This document shows positions 1 through 5,738 of a stretch of DNA of 6,486 nt, one piece after another. This DNA comes from an uncultured Collinsella sp. GTDB taxonomy: Bacteria; Actinomycetota; Coriobacteriia; Coriobacteriales; Coriobacteriaceae. Position numbers and translations under genes: made by a program. The first letter of the stretch is position 1, and the number at the start of each line of letters is the position of its first letter. The stretch spans positions 1-6,486 of the forward strand of contig CAAFQT010000187.1 in NCBI GenBank assembly GCA_900765185.1, in the 5' to 3' direction. The notes beneath the pieces were generated by a model. It was given only the letters and a program-made list of their open reading frames with translations. It was not told where the DNA came from and did no database searches.

Positions 1-1
1 A

Positions 2-1108
2 CGTCCGGATGCGAAGACAGCCGATGCCATCATTTCCCGTGCGGTGGAGCAGGGGATTAATTATCTGGACACCGCGTATCTCTATCCCGGTAACGAGGCG
101 TGCGTGGGCGCCTCGCTTGAGCGCTTGGGGCTGCGTGACCGGGTGTTGCTGGCGACCAAGTTGCCGCATGCTTCGTGCAAGTGCGCGGAGGATTTCGACC
201 GGTTCTTCGATGAGCAGCTGCGGCGCCTGCGGACCGACCATATCGACTATTACCTCATGCATAACATTACCTCGCCCGCCCAGTGGGAACGTGTGGTGGC
301 GTTGGGCATCGAGGACTGGATTGCGCGCCAAAAGGCTTCGGGGCGCATTCGCCAGATCGGTTTTTCGTACCACGGCAGCGCGGCGGACTTCCTCACGATG
401 CTCGATGCGTATGAGTGGGACTTTTGCCAGATCCAGTACAATTACGCTGGAGAGCGCTATCAGGCGGGAACGGCGGGGCTCATGGCCGCCGCCGAGCGCG
501 GGCTCGCGGTGTTTGTGATGGAGCCGCTACTGGGCGGGCGTTTAGCGGGCAAACTGCCGCCACGGGCTCGCGCTGTGCTCGATAGTGCCCGTGACCCGCA
601 TTTGCGCACTCCTGCCGCCTGGGGTCTTTCGTGGGTGTGGAACCATCCTCAAGTCACGATGCTGCTTTCGGGCATGACCGATACCGCGCAGGTGGACGAG
701 AACGCGGCGTTGGCGGATCGCGCACTGCCGGATTCGATGACAACAGAGCAGCTCGACACCATCGCACGTGTGTTGGGAGAGTTTGAGAAATCGAATCGCG
801 TGCCCTGTACGGGGTGCGGCTACTGCATGCCGTGCCCCAAGGGTATCAACATTCCCGGCTGCCTTGGCGCCTACAACGCGAGCTATGCGCACAGCTGGTT
901 TACGGGTCTATCGCAGTACTTTACGGCGAGCGCGGTGCGCACAAGCGAGGCCAAGCTGGTGAGCAATTGCGTCAAGTGCGGCAAATGCGCGCGCCACTGC
1001 CCGCAGCATATCGATATCCCCGAGCGTCTCGATGACGTGCGCCGACGCTTCCAGCCGGGCCCCGTAACGGCCATGCTTAAAGTCTTCGGCAAAACGCGCT
1101 CCTCATGA
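2..1108 (+). CDS. Aldo/keto reductase with C-terminal [4Fe-4S] ferredoxin-like domain (5' partial)
   Basis: The reading frame enters from the left edge, so the start codon and the first beta-strand of the barrel are missing; 368 residues remain. The aldo/keto reductase catalytic set is visible in the partial numbering: Asp23 and Tyr28 (LDTAYLYPGNE), Lys53 (ATKLP) and His87 (YYLMHN). Two cysteine clusters follow, C269/C272/C275/C278 (CTGCGYCMPCP) and C323/C326/C329/C333 (CVKCGKCARHCPQ), each typical of a [4Fe-4S] site. This architecture is the ferredoxin-tailed group of predicted cytoplasmic oxidoreductases common in anaerobes. The substrate is not known, and the iron-sulfur clusters suggest electron exchange with ferredoxin-type carriers rather than simple NADPH chemistry (inference). 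The TGA stop at 1106-1108 lies inside the 5' flank of hairpin element copy 1, so the last codons and the repeat overlap. The family call is firm; the reaction is open. Confidence 0.93.
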   Translation, partial: RPDAKTADAIISRAVEQGINYLDTAYLYPGNEACVGASLERLGLRDRVLLATKLPHASCKCAEDFDRFFDEQLRRLRTDHIDYYLMHNITSPAQWERVVALGIEDWIARQKASGRIRQIGFSYHGSAADFLTMLDAYEWDFCQIQYNYAGERYQAGTAGLMAAAERGLAVFVMEPLLGGRLAGKLPPRARAVLDSARDPHLRTPAAWGLSWVWNHPQVTMLLSGMTDTAQVDENAALADRALPDSMTTEQLDTIARVLGEFEKSNRVPCTGCGYCMPCPKGINIPGCLGAYNASYAHSWFTGLSQYFTASAVRTSEAKLVSNCVKCGKCARHCPQHIDIPERLDDVRRRFQPGPVTAMLKVFGKTRSS

Positions 1109-1187
1109 CCCTTTTATAACTTGCGGTGGAATAGTTCCTGTTTGCGGCAGAATAGGGGCCAAACAGGAACTATTTCACCGCAACTGA
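1098..1187 (+). repeat. Copy 1 of a covarying hairpin element (core hairpin 1121-1183)
   Basis: A 23-nt flank (1098-1120, ending CCTTTTATAAC) leads into a 63-nt core and then CTGA. The arms 1121-1144 and 1160-1183 pair over 24 consecutive positions, with 23 Watson-Crick pairs and one G·U (G1129 with T1175). They enclose a 15-nt loop (1145-1159) containing AGAATAGGG. It aligns without gaps to 2265-2354, with 74 of 90 positions identical by my count, and the differing stem positions covary. It overlaps the stop codon of the upstream reductase and ends just before the SD of the next gene. No U-tract follows, so it does not look like a simple terminator. I do not recognise a named family. Confidence 0.85.
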
Positions 1188-1193
1188 AGGGGG
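1186..1193 (+). promoter_or_regulatory. Ribosome binding site fixing the GTG 1199 start
   Basis: AAGGGGG, close to the AAGGAGG consensus, lies five bases before GTG 1199. It sits two bases after the hairpin closes at 1183, so folding of the element could affect ribosome access. The in-frame TTG at 1121 has no such site in front of it. Confidence 0.7.
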
Positions 1194-1198
1194 CTGTC

Positions 1199-2218
1199 GT
1201 GGGCCATCGGGATTCATGTGATGATTTACGTGAGGTTCGTTGGGGCGTTTTGGGCGCTGGGCGCATTTCGCATCGATTTGCATCGTCGCTCAAGGAGGTG
1301 GACGGGGCACGGCTTGTGGCTGCCGCCGGTCGCACTCCTTCGCATGTTGAGGAGTTTTGCAGGGCGTTTTCGATTGATGCCGTGCACAGTTATGCCACAG
1401 CTGACGATAACGGCGATGCGGCTTATGATGCGTTGATTGCCGACCCCGATGTCGACGTAATCTACTTGGCTCTTCCACATGGCATGCATGCGCATTGGGT
1501 CTGTCGGGCGCTACGCGCGGGAAAGGCCGTGCTGTGCGAAAAGCCGGCCGTTTTGAATGAAGAAGAGGCCCATGCGATCGCCTTCGTTTCCCGTGAGCGC
1601 GGCGTGCTGTTTATGGAGGCGATGAAAAATCGGTTTTGCCCGATGCGCACTCGCGTGAAGGACTTGCTTGCTTCGGGTGAGCTCGGCCGTATCGTTTCGA
1701 TCGAAAGCGTGCAAAAACTTGATTATGGTGAGCCCCCTTCGAGTTATCTGCTCGACCCGTTGCAGGGTGGCTGTCTATATGACATGGGCTGCTATGCGGT
1801 CGGGTGGTTTGATGATCTGCTTGCGGGTGCGTGCGATGTTTCGTCTCGTGAAGTTTGCTGGCGTGACGTATCGGGCGGCCGCGTTGATTGGGTCGACGAG
1901 ATTCGTATGAGCGTCGGCGGCATACCCATTCATATGGCGTGCGACGGCAAAGCGGCATATGAAAGCCGCTTAACGATTGACTGCGAGCGGGGCTCGTTGG
2001 AAATCGAGCGCCTCCATCGTCCCGAGCTCGCCTATGTGAAGTACTCCGACGGACGAATGCTCGAAATAAAAGCCCCGTTTGAGGTCGATGATTTCTACGG
2101 CGAAATCCAGCATGCGACCCAGCTCATCCGGGCGGGGAAACTCGAGAGTCCCGTCATGCCCCTTGCCGCCACACAGCGCTGTGCGCACATCATCGATGCG
2201 ATTCGCTTGAAACTTTAG
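1199..2218 (+). CDS. Gfo/Idh/MocA-family NAD(P)-dependent oxidoreductase
   Basis: A 339-residue cytoplasmic oxidoreductase of the usual family length. An N-terminal Rossmann fold begins with GVLGAGRIS (residues 16-24) for NAD(P) binding. The family hallmark EKP lies at 114-116 (CEKPAVLNEEEA), where the Lys takes part in catalysis. MEAMKNRFCP (139-148) and GGCLYDMGCY (190-199) recall the dihydrodiol and glucose-fructose dehydrogenase branch. Substrates of this family are usually sugars, inositols or other cyclic polyols; the exact one cannot be read here. GTG 1199 is chosen because AAGGGGG precedes it by five bases. The frame stays open back to TTG 1121, but that extension is encoded by the hairpin element and has no SD. 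Its lysine codons mix AAA and AAG, unlike the binding protein downstream, suggesting ordinary expression. It lies 90 bp after the reductase stop and could be read from the same transcript. Confidence 0.9.
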   Translation: MGHRDSCDDLREVRWGVLGAGRISHRFASSLKEVDGARLVAAAGRTPSHVEEFCRAFSIDAVHSYATADDNGDAAYDALIADPDVDVIYLALPHGMHAHWVCRALRAGKAVLCEKPAVLNEEEAHAIAFVSRERGVLFMEAMKNRFCPMRTRVKDLLASGELGRIVSIESVQKLDYGEPPSSYLLDPLQGGCLYDMGCYAVGWFDDLLAGACDVSSREVCWRDVSGGRVDWVDEIRMSVGGIPIHMACDGKAAYESRLTIDCERGSLEIERLHRPELAYVKYSDGRMLEIKAPFEVDDFYGEIQHATQLIRAGKLESPVMPLAATQRCAHIIDAIRLKL

Positions 2219-2264
2219 GGCGTGGGGGGCATGGCGCCAGCGCTTGGAATGCCTGGAGGCCTTT

Positions 2265-2354
2265 GCTCCTGATGCCCCTTTTATAACTTGCGGTGGAATA
2301 CGGTCTGTTTGCGCCAAAATAGGGCACCAATAGACCGTATTTCACCGCAACTGA
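2265..2354 (+). repeat. Copy 2 of the covarying hairpin element (core hairpin 2288-2350)
   Basis: It has the same layout as copy 1: flank 2265-2287 ending CCTTTTATAAC, 63-nt core, then CTGA. Arms 2288-2309 and 2329-2350 pair over 22 positions, with two G·U pairs (G2296 with T2342, G2307 with T2331). One mismatch and a further G-C pair follow, and the loop region contains AAAATAGGG. Stem positions 14-17 read CGGT here against GTTC in copy 1, and the opposite arm changes to match. The element begins about 46 bases after the oxidoreductase stop and ends just before the endonuclease IV SD. The 46 bases between (2219-2264) hold only a short TGGCGCCA palindrome and nothing I can call. Confidence 0.85.
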
Positions 2355-2356
2355 TG

Positions 2357-2365
2357 AGGAGGGAG
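2357..2365 (+). promoter_or_regulatory. Ribosome binding site fixing the nfo start at ATG 2372
   Basis: AGGAGGGAG lies six bases before ATG 2372, an ideal SD position. This argues against the in-frame ATG at 2354, which would place the SD inside the coding region, and against TTG 2288 in the hairpin. The site begins six bases after the hairpin ends. Confidence 0.75.
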
Positions 2366-2371
2366 CTGGAG

Positions 2372-3238
2372 ATGCTGACGATCGGGTGTCATCTTTCGAC
2401 GACGAAGGGCTATCGGGCGATGGGGGAGACGGCGCTATCCATTGGCGCCAATACCTTTGCATTCTTTACGCGCAACCCGCGCGGCGGCAAGGCGAAAGAA
2501 CTTGACATGGATGACGTGGCGGCTCTGCGCGAGCTTATGTCGCAAAACGACTTTGGACCGCTGGTGGCGCATGCCCCGTATACCTACAACCCCTGTTCTG
2601 CCAAAGAGCGGGCGCGCGAGTTCGCCTTGGAGGCTATGGCAGAGGACCTGCGGCGCATGGAGGCGCTGCCCGGCAACTACTACAACTTCCATCCCGGTGC
2701 GCATGTGGGGCAGGGCTCCGACGCCGGCATTCAGATGATTGTCGACGCCCTGTGTCAGGTGATGTTTGAGGGCCAGCAGACGACGGTGCTGCTCGAGACC
2801 ATGTCGGGCAAGGGCACCGAGGTGGGCCGCAGCTTTGAGGAACTGGCGCTCATCATTGAGGGTGTTGCCGGCAAACGCCCCGAGCTGTCGGCCAAGCTGG
2901 GCGTTTGCCTAGACACCTGCCATGTGAGCGATGCCGGCTACGACATCATCCATGATCTGGACGGCGTACTCGACGAGTTCGACCGCGTGGTGGGTATCGA
3001 TCGCTTGCATGCCGTACACATCAACGATTCGAAGAACTCTTGTGGCGCCCATAAAGATCGTCACGAGTGCATCGGCAAGGGATACCTTGGCAGTGAGGAA
3101 TTTGGTGGAGGTATGCAGGTTATGCAGAATATTGTATCGAATGGCCACTTGCGTTCGCTGCCGTTTATTTTGGAGACTCCGAACGAACTTGCAGGTTATG
3201 CAGCTGAAATTAGACTATTAAGGTCATTGCAGCAGTAA
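2372..3238 (+). CDS. nfo: Endonuclease IV (AP endonuclease, Xfp/Nfo family 2)
   Basis: A 288-residue protein, close to the roughly 285 residues of E. coli Nfo. It is a zinc-dependent TIM-barrel enzyme of base excision repair that cuts the backbone 5' to abasic sites. All nine metal ligands expected for the family can be placed: His67 (HAPY), His107 (FHPGAH), Glu142 (LLETM), Asp181 and His184 (CLDTCH), His216 (HAVHINDS), Asp229 and His231 (KDRHE), and Glu268 (LETPNE). The enzyme should therefore be active. ATG 2372 is chosen for its SD, and the mature N-terminus MLTIGCHLS matches the usual start of the barrel. Hairpin element copy 2 lies directly upstream, so expression may depend on that RNA structure. 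The last codons are visibly AT-richer than the rest, but the protein keeps the normal family ending. No terminator is evident after the TAA. Confidence 0.97.
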   Translation: MLTIGCHLSTTKGYRAMGETALSIGANTFAFFTRNPRGGKAKELDMDDVAALRELMSQNDFGPLVAHAPYTYNPCSAKERAREFALEAMAEDLRRMEALPGNYYNFHPGAHVGQGSDAGIQMIVDALCQVMFEGQQTTVLLETMSGKGTEVGRSFEELALIIEGVAGKRPELSAKLGVCLDTCHVSDAGYDIIHDLDGVLDEFDRVVGIDRLHAVHINDSKNSCGAHKDRHECIGKGYLGSEEFGGGMQVMQNIVSNGHLRSLPFILETPNELAGYAAEIRLLRSLQQ

Positions 3239-3299
3239 TGACTGTCACAAAGTAGAGTATTCCATTCACGTTATGGGTTTGTTTCAATCAGTTTTCTCA

Positions 3300-3328
3300 T
3301 TGCAGATTCGTAATTCCGGGTGCATAAT
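3300..3328 (+). promoter_or_regulatory. Candidate sigma-70-type promoter of the amino acid ABC operon
   Basis: TTGCAG (3300-3305) and CATAAT (3323-3328) are separated by exactly 17 bp, matching the -35/-10 layout of the main sigma factor. The expected transcript start is near 3335, leaving a leader of about 50 nt with no riboswitch-like structure that I can see. The gap 3239-3385 is AT-richer than its surroundings, as promoter regions often are. Nothing else was recognised in it. Confidence 0.55.
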
Positions 3329-3385
3329 AGCCAACAGTTTTTGCAGACCTCTGAATCAAACGAGGTCACCGGAAGGAGACTGATT

Positions 3386-4246
3386 ATGAAGCTGAAGAAG
3401 CTTGGCGCATTTGCCGCCACGGGTGCTATGGCGCTCGCCCTTGCTCTGACGGGCTGCGGTTCGTCCAACGCCACCTCTGGTTCTGATGCCGGTTCCAGCA
3501 GCTCTGACGACGCTAAGGTCGAGAAGGTCGACGGCTCCAAGGAGTACGCGCTCGTCAAGGACGGCACGCTGACCGTCGGCACCTCTGCCGAGTACGCGCC
3601 GTTTGAGTACAAGGATGACAACGGCGACTACCAGGGCTTTGACCTTGAGCTCATCAAGGCTATCGGTGACAAGCTGGGCCTGGATGTCGAGTACGTCAAC
3701 AATGACTTTGACACGCTGGTTCCGGGTGTCGCTTCGGGCGCCAAGTACGACGTCTCCATCGCGGCTATCACCGACACGCCCGAGCGTGAGAAGGAAGTCA
3801 CTTTCTCCGATTCCTACTACATGGACGATCAGGCTATCGTGACCAAGGTCGATAACACCGACATCACGGCCGACAACTACAGCGAGAAGCTCAACAACGC
3901 CGACGCTACCATCATCGTTCAGTCTGGCTCGACCGCCGAGTCTTTTGCCCAGGAGAACTTCCCCAAGGCCAAGATCGTCCCCTACAAGGACGCTACCGAG
4001 TGCTTCAGCGCCCTGCAGTCCGATAAGGGCGACGCCGTAGTCACCAACCGCTCCGTTGCCAGCCAGCTGACCGCCGAGCAGTTCAACACCTGCCAGACCA
4101 TTAAGCAGATCAGCACCGGCGAGGAGTACGCCATCGCCATCAACCAGGGTAACACCAAGCTCAAGGAAGACATCAACCAGGCCATCAAGGACCTGACCGA
4201 TGACGGTACCGTTGACGCCCTCATGGCTAAGTACAACATCAAGTAA
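3386..4246 (+). CDS. Amino acid ABC transporter substrate-binding lipoprotein (SBP_bac_3 family)
   Basis: A 286-residue lipoprotein that captures a polar amino acid outside the membrane and delivers it to the permease encoded next. The signal peptide MKLKKLGAFAATGAMALALA ends in the lipobox LTGC, so Cys24 is lipidated. A flexible Ser/Asp-rich linker (25-45) follows. The family 3 solute-binding fold starts at about residue 57 (LTVGTSAEYAPFEYKDDNG). AAITDTPEREK (126-136) carries the Arg134 expected to hold the ligand carboxylate, and QSGST (179-183) follows in the second lobe. Residue 221 in DAVVTNRSVA is Asn, where relatives usually have Asp. ATG 3386 follows GGAAGGAG (3371-3378); the open frame back to GTG 3320 would bury the signal peptide. 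The lysine codons I read through are all AAG, pointing to high expression. The ligand is uncertain; the VVT(D/N)R pattern resembles cystine- or glutamine-type binders. Confidence 0.95.
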   Translation: MKLKKLGAFAATGAMALALALTGCGSSNATSGSDAGSSSSDDAKVEKVDGSKEYALVKDGTLTVGTSAEYAPFEYKDDNGDYQGFDLELIKAIGDKLGLDVEYVNNDFDTLVPGVASGAKYDVSIAAITDTPEREKEVTFSDSYYMDDQAIVTKVDNTDITADNYSEKLNNADATIIVQSGSTAESFAQENFPKAKIVPYKDATECFSALQSDKGDAVVTNRSVASQLTAEQFNTCQTIKQISTGEEYAIAINQGNTKLKEDINQAIKDLTDDGTVDALMAKYNIK

Positions 4247-4268
4247 AATAGCTACTTGATTGCTCGCG

Positions 4269-4296
4269 GGCCCTTTCCGTTTTGGCGGAGAGGGCC
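4269..4296 (+). terminator. Intercistronic hairpin 1, possible partial terminator
   Basis: GGCCCTTTCCG (4269-4279) pairs with CGGAGAGGGCC (4286-4296) over 11 positions, including one U·G, around the loop TTTTGG. Only TTT and then a mixed pyrimidine stretch follow, so termination would be leaky. Its place right after the binding-protein gene fits the common arrangement in which the binding protein is made in excess over the membrane parts. Confidence 0.6.
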
Positions 4297-4310
4297 TTTG
4301 CGCTTCTCTT

Positions 4311-4336
4311 GACGGAGAGTATTTCCGTCTCGTTTT
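4311..4336 (+). terminator. Intercistronic hairpin 2 with short T-run
   Basis: GACGGAGA (4311-4318) pairs with TTTCCGTC (4322-4329) over eight positions, including one G·U, around a GTA loop, followed by TCGTTTT (4330-4336). It is weaker than hairpin 1. Both hairpins share the TTTCCG and CGGAGA units, so their arms can also pair with each other. A leaky terminator or an mRNA stabiliser are both possible. Confidence 0.4.
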
Positions 4337-4353
4337 GCCGGCAACTTCTACGA

Positions 4354-4359
4354 TAGGAG
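4354..4359 (+). promoter_or_regulatory. Ribosome binding site fixing the TTG 4365 start
   Basis: TAGGAG lies five bases before TTG 4365. The earlier in-frame TTG at 4260 has no SD and would translate through both intercistronic hairpins. Starting at 4365 puts a proper signal peptide at the N-terminus. Confidence 0.65.
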
Positions 4360-4364
4360 CCACC

Positions 4365-5726
4365 TTGTCTCGACTGAACAAAGGGGCCGCGGAGCAGCGT
4401 TTTCCACTGCCCGCCTTGCTCCAAAAGCTAGCCTGCGCCATGGCCGTGGCGCTCGCGCTGGTGTGCGCAGGGGCATATGCGCCCACGACCGCCCAGGCGC
4501 TTGAGACCGCAAAGATTACCGCCCGACCCAACACTGGTTCGGGCAGCGCTGTGGTCGGCGGTACCGAGACGCGCATTACCTGGGAGGTCCAGGCCGATGC
4601 CGACGAGGAGCTGAGCGGTCTTTCGCTGACGTTTGTCGACGGCACGACGTTTGGTACCGATGACACGCGATTGACGATGCTCTCGGGCGAGGACCTCATG
4701 GATCGTACGCCCATGAAGCCCACGTGCAAGGCTGACGGCCAGACGCTCAAGATCGACTTTGGCGAGACGGCGCCTGCCGGCGGCTTTTTCCGTGTCGAGG
4801 TTTACGGCGTGACCTTCCCCGTCGAGGGCGGCGATGAGGCCTTTAGCGGCACCTGCACTTTGGCCGATGGCTCGACCAAGAAGATCTCCAAGATTCCGTC
4901 GGTGGAGATCAAGGGCGTGACGGCATTCGATAACTTCCTGGCCGATCTTAAGGAGCAGCCGTGGGTCGAGGCCTGGAACTCCAATATGTTCCTGCGCCTG
5001 TTCTTAAACCCGGTCATTTTGGTCCAAAGCCTGCCGATCGTCTTTAAGGGCTTCCTTATGTCGCTCTCGATCGTGCTTGTGGCGTTTCCGCTGGCAATTC
5101 CCTTTGGCTTTGCCTTGTCGCTCATGCGCATCTCCAAGTCGCGCATCCTGCGCTGCCTCGCCGGCATCTATGTGAATATCATCCGCGGTACGCCGGCGTT
5201 CCTGCAGATCTATATCGCGTTCTTCGGTCTGCCGTTGGCCGGCGTCAAGGTTGATGACTACGTGCTTGGCGTTATCGTCATGGCCATGAACTCGTCTGCG
5301 TACCTGTGCGAGATTTTCCGTGCCGGTATTCAGTCGATCCCCAAGGGCCAGAACGAGGCTGCTCGCTCGCTGGGCATGAATGCCTTCCAGACACTGCTCT
5401 ACGTTATGATTCCGCAGACGTTCCGCAATGTTTTGCCTACGCTGACCAGCGAGTTTATCTTGCTTTACAAGGATACGTCGCTGCTTGCGGCCGTGGGCGT
5501 GGTCGAGATCGTCATGAACGCCCGTACCATCGTGGCCACGACGGGCTCCATTACACCGTACGTGGTTGCCGCCCTGTTCTATTTGGTCATCACCCTGCCG
5601 CTCGCTCGCTTGGTGAGCGGTCTTGAGGCGAGGCTTTTGGGCACGGCCGAGACCAAGAAGAAGCGTCCCGCCAAGAGCGCCGGACAGGTTGTCGCGACGC
5701 CTGCCGATCACATCGCCGGTCTGTAA
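4365..5726 (+). CDS. Amino acid ABC transporter permease with N-terminal extracytoplasmic domain
   Basis: A 453-residue inner-membrane subunit, roughly twice the usual 215-240 residues. Residues 1-45 form a signal peptide (hydrophobic core about 22-38, likely cleavage after TTAQA). Residues 46-184 are polar and rich in Thr, Gly and Val, with beta-type alternation and two cysteines (121 and 164) that could form a disulfide; I do not recognise this domain. The C-terminal part (about 215-425) is a normal HisM/GlnP-type permease with five membrane segments near 227-253, 262-290, 298-322, 362-386 and 396-420. The RGTP motif lies at 274-277. The EAA loop that docks on the ATPase starts NEAARSLG (330-337) and ends with Ile349-Pro350. 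Relatives have the N-terminus outside, which would place the extra domain outside next to the binding protein. A Lys/Arg-rich tail ends the protein. It belongs to the same operon as its neighbours on both sides. Confidence 0.9.
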   Translation: MSRLNKGAAEQRFPLPALLQKLACAMAVALALVCAGAYAPTTAQALETAKITARPNTGSGSAVVGGTETRITWEVQADADEELSGLSLTFVDGTTFGTDDTRLTMLSGEDLMDRTPMKPTCKADGQTLKIDFGETAPAGGFFRVEVYGVTFPVEGGDEAFSGTCTLADGSTKKISKIPSVEIKGVTAFDNFLADLKEQPWVEAWNSNMFLRLFLNPVILVQSLPIVFKGFLMSLSIVLVAFPLAIPFGFALSLMRISKSRILRCLAGIYVNIIRGTPAFLQIYIAFFGLPLAGVKVDDYVLGVIVMAMNSSAYLCEIFRAGIQSIPKGQNEAARSLGMNAFQTLLYVMIPQTFRNVLPTLTSEFILLYKDTSLLAAVGVVEIVMNARTIVATTGSITPYVVAALFYLVITLPLARLVSGLEARLLGTAETKKKRPAKSAGQVVATPADHIAGL

Positions 5727-5738
5727 GGAGGTCCTATC

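Noticed and set aside
1115..1120. TATAAC in both element flanks (also 2282-2287) as a -10 box
   Set aside because: At 17 bp upstream the sequences are AAACGC and GCCTTT, neither resembling a -35 box. The hexamer is conserved as part of the repeat, but no promoter can be supported.
1121..1183. Hairpin element as an ordinary intrinsic terminator
   Set aside because: No U-tract follows on either strand (CTGAAGG after the stem on +, GTTATAAAAGGG on the other strand), and the hairpin sits against the next gene's SD.
1098..2354. CRISPR array or insertion-sequence ends
   Set aside because: There are only two copies, about 1.1 kb apart with a complete gene between, no regular spacers and no transposase. 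The copies are in direct orientation and no target duplication was found.
2354..2356. ATG 2354 as the nfo start
   Set aside because: It is in frame but lacks an upstream SD, and the strong AGGAGGGAG lies after it, correctly spaced for ATG 2372.
4309..4314. TTGACG as a -35 box for a separate permease promoter
   Set aside because: The hexamer 17 bp downstream is GTTTTG, not a -10 box, and the sequence overlaps hairpin 2.
3356..4750. Long antisense open frame of 464 codons
   Set aside because: It lies opposite the binding-protein and permease genes, which have clear domains. Its composition (runs of Val, Leu, Gly, Asp) is the mirror of G/C-ending codons in the sense genes, and no family motif is visible.
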